Shown here in pieces: positions 1 through 6,652 of a DNA stretch of 32,987 nt. This DNA comes from an uncultured Lachnoclostridium sp. Its GTDB lineage: Bacteria > Bacillota > Clostridia > Lachnospirales > Lachnospiraceae. Numbering within the stretch: position 1 is the first letter of the stretch; each line of letters begins with the position of its first letter. The stretch covers positions 1-32,987 of the forward strand of contig CANOID010000019.1 in assembly GCA_947565985.1 (NCBI GenBank). Reading direction: 5' to 3'. The notes under the pieces were generated by a model. The model ran no database searches. It worked only from the letters and a program-made list of their open reading frames with translations, and was not told the DNA's origin. The position numbers and the translations under genes are program-made.

Positions 1-39
1 GCTACCCCAAAGAACACTCAGGGATAACAAATACATACG

Positions 40-87
40 TTCTGGACAGAGTTCTTATTTTTCGCAAGTGGAGAACTCTGTCCAGAA
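40..87. repeat. 16-bp perfect inverted repeat next to the origin
   Basis: The left arm TTCTGGACAGAGTTCT (40-55) and right arm AGAACTCTGTCCAGAA (72-87) are exact reverse complements around a 16-nt spacer. No T-tract follows on either strand, so it does not look like an intrinsic terminator. It could be an initiator-binding site, a single-strand origin hairpin or a recombination/resolution site. The sequence alone does not decide. Confidence 0.8.
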
Positions 88-142
88 ACACCCAAGACCC
101 AAGAATCCTCGGGATAGTTTATAAAACCATTAAAACCTATAG

Positions 143-181
143 TTATCCACATTATCCACATTATCCACATAGTTATCCACA
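143..181 (+). repeat. Four DnaA boxes (TTATCCACA x4)
   Basis: The 9-mer TTATCCACA, the consensus DnaA box of Bacillus and E. coli, occurs at 143-151, 152-160, 161-169 and 173-181. All four are on the + strand. The first three abut with no spacer and the fourth follows after 3 nt. Such a run is very unlikely by chance. It implies that host DnaA binds here cooperatively, most likely to open the AT-rich DNA immediately downstream. Confidence 0.85.
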
Positions 182-322
182 ATTTTTAGTAGCCATAGTA
201 TAAAAAATATTATATTTAGTTTATTGATATATATGTGTCTGTATGAGTATCAGCAGGAGTATCAGTGTTTGGTGGCAGTGTCAATCAGTGTCAATATTTA
301 TCCAAAAGGGGGAAAGAGCAAA

Positions 323-1036
323 GTGCGTAAGTATGAGATTACAGGTAATTTAAAGGCGGTAAAGGTAGAAGGCAGAGAGATAGTGCTGCACAGGATTATA
401 GCAGCGACAGATTTTGGAACTGTTAGAGCTGGTGAGCTTGGAGGATGGATTGAAAAAGAGAGTAATCTGTCACATAGTGGCGATGCATGGATAAAAGGTG
501 ACGCAATAGTATGTGACGATGCCAGAGTATATGGAAATGCACAGATTTGTAGTGATGCAGTGGTTTGCTGCAAGGCGGTAGTATGTGGCAATACAATAGT
601 TAGTATTCACGCTGAAATATCTGGCAATGCAGAAATTAAAGGATATGCATCAGTCGGTGGCGATGCACAGGTTTATGGCAATGCCATAGTTGGTGATAAA
701 GCATGGATTTACGATAGTGCGGTAATTGGTGACGATGCTAAGGTCGGTGGCAATGCAGTGGTATGTGGCAATGCAGAAGTTTTTAGAAATGCAGACATTG
801 TAGAGAAACACCATGTACTGGTTATTGGTGCAACTGGCAGCAGGAATGATTTTACAACATTCTATCGTGGTATGGGTAAACAGATTATGGTTAAGTGTGG
901 ATGTTTTAATGGAATACTTGAAGAATTTCTTGACAAAGTAAAAGAAACCCATGGTAACAACCATCATGCAGAGGTCTACAGAGCAGCAGCCGAAGTCGCA
1001 AAGGCACAGATTGGGTTTAATGATACCAGCAAATAG
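323..1036 (+). CDS. Hexapeptide-repeat (left-handed beta-helix) phage protein
   Basis: I place the start at the GTG at 323, nine bases after an AGGGGGA ribosome site; the open frame extends further upstream without a better start. The product is 237 aa. After an N-terminal head ('RKYEITG', then 'LHRIIA' and 'GELGGWIEKE'), roughly residues 45-170 are imperfect hexapeptide repeats of the G-[ND]-A-x-[VI]-x type ('GDAWIKGDA', 'YGNAQI', 'GGNAVVCGNA'), which fold as a left-handed parallel beta-helix. A conserved C-terminal block ('MVKCGCFNGILEEFLDKVKET') follows. Proteins with this head, helix and tail are common accessory genes of Firmicutes phages. They lack recognisable acyltransferase residues and their role is unknown. 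It is the first gene after the origin. Confidence 0.75.
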   Translation: MRKYEITGNLKAVKVEGREIVLHRIIAATDFGTVRAGELGGWIEKESNLSHSGDAWIKGDAIVCDDARVYGNAQICSDAVVCCKAVVCGNTIVSIHAEISGNAEIKGYASVGGDAQVYGNAIVGDKAWIYDSAVIGDDAKVGGNAVVCGNAEVFRNADIVEKHHVLVIGATGSRNDFTTFYRGMGKQIMVKCGCFNGILEEFLDKVKETHGNNHHAEVYRAAAEVAKAQIGFNDTSK

Positions 1037-1213
1037 CATAACCTTTGCTGTTGTCAAAGGCAGCAGGGGTATTAGACATGGTTTGTGTGCGTACCATGTC
1101 ATGTCACAATTGTAAAATGCCAATTTCTTATAGCTCCTTTTTATTATATATAAACGCACACGTTCCCTCTGGTGGTTATTCTGCCAGAGGGATAAACGAA
1201 AGGAAAATATGAC

Positions 1214-1471
1214 ATGAAAATATTTTTTATAATCATCATTGTGATATATGTTGTTCTCTTCTACGTCAGTAAATGCTTGGAAGTTGAACAGTTAAAAAAA
1301 GAAAATCAGACTTTACAGGCTATATCAGAATCAAAACTACACAAAAATATTCCTAAAAATACAATAGATGCAGTCAAATATGCCATGAAACACGCACATC
1401 CAGATAATGGGGGAAGTGCAGAAGATTTTATGAGGTTTAAACGATGCTATGAGGAATTAACAAAAAAATGA
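1214..1471 (+). CDS. Membrane-anchored mini J-domain-like protein
   Basis: The 85-aa product begins with one very hydrophobic segment (residues 3-19, 'IFFIIIIVIYVVLFYV'), likely a membrane anchor or uncleaved signal. A short charged linker comes next. The C-terminal part (about 48-83) resembles helices II-III of a DnaJ J-domain, including the diagnostic HPD tripeptide in 'AHPDNGGSAEDFMRFKRCYEEL'. HPD stimulates the ATPase of DnaK-type Hsp70s, so the protein may recruit host DnaK to the membrane. The zinc-finger and substrate-binding domains of full DnaJ are absent. The ribosome site is AAAGGA upstream of the ATG. A non-coding leader of about 175 nt with two hairpins (1075-1100, 1165-1191) precedes it. 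The J-like fold is a good match; its phage role is unknown. Confidence 0.65.
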   Translation: MKIFFIIIIVIYVVLFYVSKCLEVEQLKKENQTLQAISESKLHKNIPKNTIDAVKYAMKHAHPDNGGSAEDFMRFKRCYEELTKK

Positions 1472-1487
1472 GAGGAGATTAACAAGC

Positions 1488-2009
1488 ATGACAGGAGAAA
1501 CAAACATACAGGAAAAGGAAATAGAAGCTATAAGCGTGACACTTGACGAGATAGAGGACGCTATTCGAGGTCTTAATGCTATGAGAGACACTTTTATGCA
1601 ATTAAGTAAAAATGAAGGCTTCATGAGCATGGTATCAAACGATGTGGAAAATGCAATAAAAGTAGCTAATGCTATGGATGAAGATTTAGCTACAGCAATA
1701 AAATCCATGAAATTTTTACATGGAGCTATGAAAGTTAATGGACTGACAGAAATGTCTGGGATACAGGACACAAATTTAGGTATGGACAGAAATAAAAATA
1801 CACCTTTAACTGCCGATGAGCTACGAAAGATGGATGGTAAACCAGTATGGTGTGTTGGGTATGGAATTAGTCTATGGTTCATTGTTGTAGTTTCTGATGA
1901 GGAAGAGGAAGATGGAACAATTCCATTCTGGGTAAATGAACCAGTTGGCGAAGAATGGGATTATATAGATTATGGCAAGGAATGGTTAGCTTATAGGCAA
2001 GAAATCTAA
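1488..2009 (+). CDS. Hypothetical phage protein with 'LTADELRKMDGKPVW' domain
   Basis: The 173-aa product has two parts. Residues 1-100 are predicted helical, rich in Glu/Met/Asn and probably a coiled coil. Residues about 104-173 carry the block 'PLTADELRKMDGKPVWCV' ending in 'DYGKEWLAYRQ'. I recognise this block as a small domain found, often alone, in many Firmicutes and Clostridia phage early regions; its function is unknown. The N-terminal helical region looks like a fusion or extension. The ribosome site GAGAGGAG lies eight or nine bases before the ATG. It is the second of a run of small co-directional accessory genes and probably shares their transcript. Confidence 0.6.
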   Translation: MTGETNIQEKEIEAISVTLDEIEDAIRGLNAMRDTFMQLSKNEGFMSMVSNDVENAIKVANAMDEDLATAIKSMKFLHGAMKVNGLTEMSGIQDTNLGMDRNKNTPLTADELRKMDGKPVWCVGYGISLWFIVVVSDEEEEDGTIPFWVNEPVGEEWDYIDYGKEWLAYRQEI

Positions 2010-2040
2010 TAATTAATTTTAAGATAGAGAGGAGAAAATT

Positions 2041-2859
2041 GTGAATTTAACAAGTTTTGTAGCAAGACAACCAAACGGTTTATTATGCCGTTTTTCAACG
2101 GTAGTTGGCACTATAACACATCATAACATGACAGATAAAGAATATATAGAGATGTGTGCAGAAAAGGCAAGGGAAGACGCAGAAAGCACTTTGAAAAATT
2201 TTATAAAGCCGTTTGACGAGGTTAAGGAACGTTTTGTTGGTGGTCTTATGACACAGGAGGAATTTAATAAATTGCTTCTGGAAATGGGTGATGAAAGTGT
2301 TAGAGAACAGAATTGTACAGAAAATAAATTCTGCGATGGATGTAGGTATTATCAGGATAAAAATAATACATACATTTGTACAAATGAACAGTCAAAACTA
2401 TTCAATAAAAATCCAGCACCATTTCAGACGTGCAGATATTTTTCAGAAGACAAAAAATATGAAGAGCTTAGACAATACCGCTCAATTGGCACGGTCGAGG
2501 AAGTATATCAAATAAAAAGAGATTTGGACACGCAAATTAAACATTCCGACAAAATAGCGGAGGTACTAAAATCTACTCAAAATATTCTTTCTAAAAGAGA
2601 AGTTTTGTTAAAGGAATATTCTGCAATTGGCACAATTCATGAATGCCAAGAAGCTGCAGAAATGCGAAAAGTAAAGAAACCTGAAAGAAAAATACAAGAC
2701 ATTGATTTAAAAATCGGCAACGTCACTTTTAAGGCAGGAACAACAACTTACTGGTGTTCTACTTGCAAAAAACCAATAACAGGTTCGGATAGCTATTGTA
2801 GATGGTGCGGACAGGCTATTTCATGGCAAGATGATAAAAGAGAATATTACGGAGACTAA
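2041..2859 (+). CDS. Hypothetical multi-zinc phage early protein
   Basis: Translation probably starts at the GTG at 2041, preceded by GAGAGGAG at eight bases. The 272-aa product is modular. Residues 1-75 hold the 'FVARQPNGLLCRFSTVV...HNMTDKEYIEMC' block that recurs in Lachnospiraceae and Clostridium phages. Residues about 92-134 are a Cys-rich segment (CxxCRYY, then C, then CRYF). Residues 140-215 are helical and contain two copies of a 'Y(R/S)(S/A)IGT(V/I)xE' motif (near 153 and 199). The C-terminus has a zinc ribbon (CSTC...CRWCG, about 240-258). The repeats and ribbons suggest a nucleic-acid or protein-binding adaptor, but no function is known to me. Confidence 0.6.
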   Translation: MNLTSFVARQPNGLLCRFSTVVGTITHHNMTDKEYIEMCAEKAREDAESTLKNFIKPFDEVKERFVGGLMTQEEFNKLLLEMGDESVREQNCTENKFCDGCRYYQDKNNTYICTNEQSKLFNKNPAPFQTCRYFSEDKKYEELRQYRSIGTVEEVYQIKRDLDTQIKHSDKIAEVLKSTQNILSKREVLLKEYSAIGTIHECQEAAEMRKVKKPERKIQDIDLKIGNVTFKAGTTTYWCSTCKKPITGSDSYCRWCGQAISWQDDKREYYGD

Positions 2860-2861
2860 AA

Positions 2862-3110
2862 ATGAGACCATTACATGATTTATATAGTGCATCCTATAGT
2901 TTTGAATATCTTATCCAAGTAAACGTAGACAGGCTAAAAAAGCATAGAAAAGAAATTAATGCTGAAAAGGATGTTACTAAAATCAAAGACATTCTAAAGA
3001 CGCTTGATGGTTTAGAAAATAATGTAGCCAGATATAAAGAATGGGCTAAACAAGAGGTAGAAGCATTAGAGGAAACATACGGCAGATGCCTTGAGGGCTT
3101 CAAAGGATAA
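2862..3110 (+). CDS. Small helical hypothetical protein
   Basis: The 82-aa product starts two bases after the preceding stop and has GGAG ten bases upstream, so it is translationally linked to its neighbour. It is charged and almost entirely alpha-helical, with heptad-like spacing ('LKKHRKEINAEKDVTKIKDILKTLDGLENNV'), suggesting a coiled coil or helical hairpin. No motif identifies it. It belongs to the early accessory cluster. Confidence 0.5.
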   Translation: MRPLHDLYSASYSFEYLIQVNVDRLKKHRKEINAEKDVTKIKDILKTLDGLENNVARYKEWAKQEVEALEETYGRCLEGFKG

Positions 3111-3186
3111 AAAGCGGTCAGCAAATAATATTAAATAGAACTGGTGTTCGTATAACAAAAATGGAATAACTACAGGAGTAAGCAAA

Positions 3187-3480
3187 GTGAGAAAAAAAGG
3201 GAAGCCAGTAATAGAGTGTAATAAATGCAGAAGAATATTATCTGCAAAACCAAAATGGAAAAAATCAGGGGATATTGAATATTACTATCTTGAGTGTGTA
3301 CATTGTAAAGCTATTTATGTCATATCAGCAACAGATACAGCTCTAAGACAAAGCATAAAGCATTTTAAAGAAATGAATATAAGCACAGAAAAGGAATCGC
3401 AAGAAGCAAAGGAACTGCTTAAAGCAAATATAGAACGCAGCAGGGAAATAAAAGAACAATATCCCTTAAAGTCAAATTGA
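3187..3480 (+). CDS. Zinc-ribbon hypothetical protein
   Basis: The GTG at 3187 follows ACAGGAGT. The 97-aa basic product has a classic two-knuckle zinc ribbon, CNKC (residues 9-12) and CVHC (about 38-41), joined by beta-rich residues, then a charged helical C-terminus. Short proteins like this ('pviCdkCg..l') are frequent in phage early regions and may bind nucleic acid or a protein partner. The function is unknown. The 76-nt gap upstream contains GAACTGGTGTTC (3138-3149), which I examined and rejected as a LexA box. Confidence 0.55.
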   Translation: MRKKGKPVIECNKCRRILSAKPKWKKSGDIEYYYLECVHCKAIYVISATDTALRQSIKHFKEMNISTEKESQEAKELLKANIERSREIKEQYPLKSN

Positions 3481-3495
3481 TAGAAAGGAACTTCG

Positions 3496-3969
3496 ATGAA
3501 ATATAGAGGTTTAAGTTTAAACAAAGAAAAGCAAGCGTATGAGTGGGTGTATGGTATGCCATCATATGGCTTTGAAACAGAAAAAATTACAGAGATAGGG
3601 ACACCAGATGGGAGTTTTTATGATATTCTGCCTACTTCACTTGGAGAAGAAACAAACTATAAGGACAAATATAAAAAACAAATATATACAGGTGATATAG
3701 TAACCTTAAAAGTTGGGAACGAAACAAGAGAATTTGTAGTTAGTCGTAAAACAATAGATAGAGAATATAATACGCTTCTAGGCTTTGATGGTGATACAGT
3801 AAAAGTAAGACTATCAGGTGTAATTGTATTTTGCTATACTGCACCAGATGGGTCTAAGTATGACCTTTTACCATGCGTATCTTTGGATGGCAGGGATGAT
3901 ACTTATTTTATGGAAATTATAGACACAGTATCAGAAAGGGCGATACGTGAAAGTGAAGGCGAGAGCTAA
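3496..3969 (+). CDS. YopX-family protein
   Basis: This 157-aa protein starts 'MKYRGLSLN...EWVYG', has the core 'DKYKKQIYTGDIVTLKV' (the family's 'DKNGKEIYEGDIV' signature, near residues 56-72), and ends in a beta-rich domain. YopX was named from Bacillus phage SPbeta and is widespread in Firmicutes phages. It forms oligomers, and its biological role is not established. A ribosome site (AAAGGA) precedes the ATG. Its last 23 bases overlap the next gene, which is also partly YopX-like. Confidence 0.8.
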   Translation: MKYRGLSLNKEKQAYEWVYGMPSYGFETEKITEIGTPDGSFYDILPTSLGEETNYKDKYKKQIYTGDIVTLKVGNETREFVVSRKTIDREYNTLLGFDGDTVKVRLSGVIVFCYTAPDGSKYDLLPCVSLDGRDDTYFMEIIDTVSERAIRESEGES

Positions 3970-4546
3970 AACTGCTAATATGCCATATTCTATATGGGTA
4001 CAGGGAGAGTATATAACAGAACCACCAATAAGACCAACAGATGATTTAAAACGTCCTATAGGGCATTATATAGATACAGGCGGTTATTTAGGTGCAAATG
4101 TCTATGCAATAGACGTAGAAACGCTCTGTGAGTATATAGGAATATCTGACCATGATAAATGTATGGTATGTAAAAATGATATCCTACTTTGCGAGATGAA
4201 TCAAAAAATAAGCTATTTTATCATACAGGATAAAGAAATAATTGACATAATAAGCGATGAAATATTAGAGCTTGAAAAGCTGTCTACATTAGATGTAAAA
4301 GTAATTGGAAATACAATAGATTTTCCAGACTTTGAACAAGGGGTAAGATATTTTGTTGATGCAAAAAGAAAAATACCATATCTGCCTACATTAGATGTTT
4401 TAGAAACACCATATCCGTACTTTAAACTTACTTGTTCTAAATGTGGACGTGCCTTCCTTAGTTGTAAATATATGGCACGACATAAAAAATGCGGTGGATA
4501 TCTGGCAATGGATTTTGCAACAAGGGTACATAAAAAATGGGAATAA
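3947..4546 (+). CDS. Divergent YopX-like protein with zinc-finger tail
   Basis: The start is the GTG at 3947 (AAAGGG six bases upstream) or the next GTG at 3953, both inside the end of the preceding yopX-like gene, giving up to 199 aa. The middle resembles the second half of YopX: 'MVCKNDILLCEMN' stands where 'IYEGDIV' is usual, and 'DVKVIGNTIDFPDF' matches the family's 'VIGNIYDNPEL' end. The last 40 residues form a C2HC-type finger (CSKCGRAFLSCKYMARHKKCGG). It is probably a diverged duplicate that gained or kept a zinc module. It is the last gene before the regulatory gap. Confidence 0.55.
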   Translation: MKVKARAKTANMPYSIWVQGEYITEPPIRPTDDLKRPIGHYIDTGGYLGANVYAIDVETLCEYIGISDHDKCMVCKNDILLCEMNQKISYFIIQDKEIIDIISDEILELEKLSTLDVKVIGNTIDFPDFEQGVRYFVDAKRKIPYLPTLDVLETPYPYFKLTCSKCGRAFLSCKYMARHKKCGGYLAMDFATRVHKKWE

Positions 4547-4549
4547 AAA

Positions 4550-4588
4550 GAACATATGTTTACAAACAGGGGATACAAACATATGTTC
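4550..4588. promoter_or_regulatory. Two LexA (SOS) box matches overlapping a promoter
   Basis: GAACATATGTTT (4550-4561) and its inverse AAACATATGTTC (4577-4588) each fit the Firmicutes SOS-box core GAAC-RNRY-GTTY. Between and within them lies a sigma-A-like promoter: -35 TTTACA (4559-4564), a 17-nt spacer and -10 TATGTT (4582-4587). Each hexamer falls inside one LexA half-site, so LexA bound here would block RNA polymerase. Transcription would start near 4594 and run into the rep operon at 4841. There is no T-tract, so the 12-bp inverted repeat is not a terminator. Confidence 0.6.
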
Positions 4589-4666
4589 ACTACCACTTCA
4601 CAGTGATGAATTTTATTAATTGAAATTATACTACAAATATGCTTTGAAGTCAATAAAAAGCCAGAA

Positions 4667-4701
4667 AAAACGTGCTTAAAGGCTTAAAAATGGCACGTTT
4701 T
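4667..4701 (+). other. Hairpin in the rep leader
   Basis: AAAACGTGC (4667-4675) and GCACGTTTT (4693-4701) form a 9-bp perfect stem with a 17-nt loop containing the doublet CTTAAAGGCTTAA. It lies in the roughly 250-nt untranslated leader between the LexA-boxed promoter and rep. It could be a Rep operator, an attenuator or part of a rolling-circle double-strand origin, which usually sits near its rep gene. I cannot choose among these. Confidence 0.45.
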
Positions 4702-4840
4702 GGAACTTGTATAGGGTATTAACATCTAAGGCATTGCATACAATATGAGCTGATATAGATATATTATCAACGCTTGTCATTACATAAGTATATATTAAAT
4801 TGATACACTTTTGTGCAGTGGTATTATAAGGAGAATAAGA

Positions 4841-5782
4841 ATGGCAGGTGTAAAGAAAAGTTTTGTACGAGAAAAAAAGATATATTGTGGCAAAGAATAC
4901 TTAGAAATTGATGTAGTTCATGTAACTAATACACCAGAAGCAGGAAAAGTTAAAAAAGAAACAAGTAGTCCTAAACAAAAAAATCTAAATGATAAGAGAA
5001 GCAAGAGACGGTTTGTACAGATAGCCAATACTAATTTTGGTTCAGAGGATTTACATATATCAGCAACATACAACGACAAATATCTTCCTGTCAACTTAAA
5101 AGAAGCAGAAAAGAATATACATAATTTTTTAGACAGAGTAAAAAGGAAAATGAAGAAAGAGACAGGAAAAGACCTAAAATATATGATTGTTACAGAATAT
5201 ACCCCAGAAGTAGAAAATAAAGATTATCAACAGATGGTCTTAGATGGAATGGAAGATAAGAGCAATAAGGCAGTAAGAATACATCATCACATTATAATAA
5301 ATGGCGGCTTGAATCGTGATGATTTGGAACTTCTGTGGAGCAGGACACGTATTAACTGGAAAAAGGCTAAAGACCCAGATTACAGAAAGGGTATAGACTA
5401 TTTAGGTTTCGTAAACTGTGACAGATTACAGCCTAACGAGAATGGCATAGAAGGGTTAGTAAATTACATAAATAAGCGTAAAAAGGGTTGTAAGAAGTGG
5501 AGTACCTCTATGAATCTGGAAAAACCAAAGGTAAAGAAAAACGATAGCAAATACAGTTATAAAAAGATATGTATGTTAGCAAAGACACCAGAGGATAAAG
5601 AGTATTGGAGAAAAATGTATAAAGGTTATGAACCTACAAAGATAGACTTCCAGTACAACGACTATACGGGATGGAATGTGTATTTGAAAATGCGGAAAGT
5701 GAGAGAAAAATATGAGAAACAACAAATTTGTGACCGATTCGGACACAAAACTCAAGCAGCAGTATCAAAACAAACAGAATAA
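4841..5782 (+). CDS. rep: HUH-endonuclease replication protein (G2P/ORF2-type Rep)
   Basis: The ATG at 4841 is set by AAGGAG at seven bases upstream, giving 313 aa; the frame opens earlier but without a ribosome site. Three rolling-circle Rep motifs appear in order. Motif 1 is 'FGSEDLHISATYND' (about 67-80). Motif 2 is the metal-binding His-hydrophobic-His in 'VRIHHHIIINGG' (about 141-152). Motif 3 carries the likely nicking tyrosine in 'GLVNYINKR' (about 203-211). Such Reps nick one strand at the origin and stay covalently linked to the 5' end to prime rolling-circle or conjugative-type replication. It heads the operon running through parA/parB, behind the SOS-type promoter. The last 71 bases overlap the resolvase gene and contain a parS-like palindrome. 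Confidence 0.75.
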   Translation: MAGVKKSFVREKKIYCGKEYLEIDVVHVTNTPEAGKVKKETSSPKQKNLNDKRSKRRFVQIANTNFGSEDLHISATYNDKYLPVNLKEAEKNIHNFLDRVKRKMKKETGKDLKYMIVTEYTPEVENKDYQQMVLDGMEDKSNKAVRIHHHIIINGGLNRDDLELLWSRTRINWKKAKDPDYRKGIDYLGFVNCDRLQPNENGIEGLVNYINKRKKGCKKWSTSMNLEKPKVKKNDSKYSYKKICMLAKTPEDKEYWRKMYKGYEPTKIDFQYNDYTGWNVYLKMRKVREKYEKQQICDRFGHKTQAAVSKQTE

Positions 5783-6356
5783 TGCGAGGGGGCAACATTT
5801 TGAAAGAGAGATTCTAGCAGGATGCAGAATGTATAGAGAGCTAGGAATAGCAGTCATAGATAAAACACCTGAACCGTTTAAAGTATCAAAAAAGAACAAA
5901 GATGGAGTTTTTATAGGACGCTTTAGTACACCAGCACAACCAGACTTTCAGGGAACACTAAGAAATGGACGCTCGATAGTGTTTGAGGCTAAAAGCACAG
6001 GAAAAGACAGAATGACAAGAAATGTACTTACAGCTACACAGATGGAATTATTAGAAATACATAGCCAATTAGGGGCGGTGTGTGGTGTATGTGCAAACAT
6101 TCAGAATGATTTTTTCTTTATACCTTGGAGCATATGGAAAGATATGAAATATATATATGGTAGACAGTACGTACAGCCAGAAGATGTAAAAGAATACAAA
6201 ATAAGGTTTGATGGTGCAGTACATTTCCTAGATAAGATGCTTTCTGTTGAAGCTAAAGAACTAAAAAGAATGGGCATGGGAGAAATCTCTAATTCTTTAA
6301 AGGATAGGTCATATTTAAAGAAAAGTATTTTTGAATTGAAAGATGGGTGTTTATGA
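5712..6356 (+). CDS. recU: RecU-like Holliday-junction resolvase
   Basis: The 214-aa product begins inside rep (71-nt overlap); the ATG at 5712 lies downstream of a purine-rich stretch. It shows the PD-(D/E)xK nuclease core of RecU: a start helix 'NARGQHFEREI', the acidic residue in 'AQPDFQGTL' (about 76-84) and 'SIVFEAKST' (about 90-98, E-x-K). The rest is the RecU-like beta-sheet ('MTRNVL', 'FFFIPWSIW'). Family members resolve Holliday junctions in recombination and replication and are often phage-encoded. The first 12 residues lie on the parS-like site at 5729-5747 ('VTDSDT'). A later start would remove this part without harming the fold, so the start is moderately certain. Confidence 0.7.
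   Translation: MRNNKFVTDSDTKLKQQYQNKQNNARGQHFEREILAGCRMYRELGIAVIDKTPEPFKVSKKNKDGVFIGRFSTPAQPDFQGTLRNGRSIVFEAKSTGKDRMTRNVLTATQMELLEIHSQLGAVCGVCANIQNDFFFIPWSIWKDMKYIYGRQYVQPEDVKEYKIRFDGAVHFLDKMLSVEAKELKRMGMGEISNSLKDRSYLKKSIFELKDGCL
5729..5747. repeat. parS-like palindrome, copy 1 (in the rep/recU overlap)
   Basis: TGTGACCGA-T-TCGGACACA is a 9-1-9 inverted repeat with one mismatch; flanking TT/AA extend the symmetry. It lies where rep and the resolvase gene overlap, so the same bases serve two reading frames as well as the palindrome. Confidence 0.7.
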
Positions 6357-6637
6357 ATGTAGATGGATTATCAGGAACAGGAATACCATATTTAAACATG
6401 ATAAAAAAAGCACTACCAAAGGAAGAACCAAAGAAAAAGAAATTTAAAAATTGTAGGCTGACAGATATTGACCCAAAAACTAAAAAGCCACGTCTCAAAA
6501 AAGGTGTAAGCATGGATAGAGCGATTGAAGTCCTGTATATGTTTGAAAATACAGGTGTGTTGCCTAATCAAATTGAAGATATGAAGCAAACCATAGAAAA
6601 TCAAAGGCATCGTATTTTAAAACTAGAAGATTGGTAG
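6353..6637 (+). CDS. Small basic hypothetical protein
   Basis: The ATG at 6353 overlaps the resolvase stop as ATGA, which indicates translational coupling; a GTG at 6347 is possible but less likely. The 94-aa product has a Lys-rich stretch ('KEEPKKKKFKN'), then 'DPKTKKPRLKKGVSMDRAIEVLYMFENTGVLPNQIEDMKQTIENQRHRILKLE' with a C-terminal helix. I do not recognise a named family. Similar short basic proteins sit between recombination and methylase genes in Clostridia phages. Confidence 0.5.
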   Translation: MNVDGLSGTGIPYLNMIKKALPKEEPKKKKFKNCRLTDIDPKTKKPRLKKGVSMDRAIEVLYMFENTGVLPNQIEDMKQTIENQRHRILKLEDW

Positions 6638-6652
6638 AAAGAGGTGACAGCA

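Larger units (their letters stand above)
1..322. other. Putative DnaA-dependent replication origin region (non-coding)
   Basis: No credible gene ends or starts in the first 322 bases. The stretch holds a 16-bp perfect inverted repeat (40-87), a tandem 7-mer CCCAAGA (91-104), four perfect DnaA boxes (143-181) and then an A+T-rich stretch (182-236) that could be a DNA-unwinding element. A cluster of same-strand DnaA boxes beside AT-rich DNA is the usual build of DnaA-dependent bacterial and plasmid origins. TAG triplets at 187-200 faintly recall the DnaA-trio, but I give that little weight. Origin function is inferred. A DnaA-titration or DnaA-regulated promoter role is the alternative. Confidence 0.65.

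Noticed and set aside
480-800. Short repeated GGCAATGC-type units as a CRISPR or iteron array
   Set aside because: They are in frame and encode the GNA steps of the hexapeptide beta-helix; spacing and sequence follow the protein repeat.
1075-1191. Two hairpins (GACATGGT/ACCATGTC and CCCTCTGG/CCAGAGGG) as terminators or a riboswitch
   Set aside because: Neither is followed by a T-tract and I recognise no riboswitch core. They may be leader structures of the J-like gene, but I cannot support a function.
3138-3149. GAACTGGTGTTC as a third LexA box
   Set aside because: It is a GAAC-N4-GTTC palindrome, but the middle TGGT does not fit RNRY and no promoter overlaps it. It is kept only as a weak possibility.
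4800-4827. TTGATA - 16 nt - TATTAT as the rep promoter
   Set aside because: The -10 adjoins the AAGGAG ribosome site, so the transcript would begin inside or after it. The LexA-boxed promoter upstream is a better fit.
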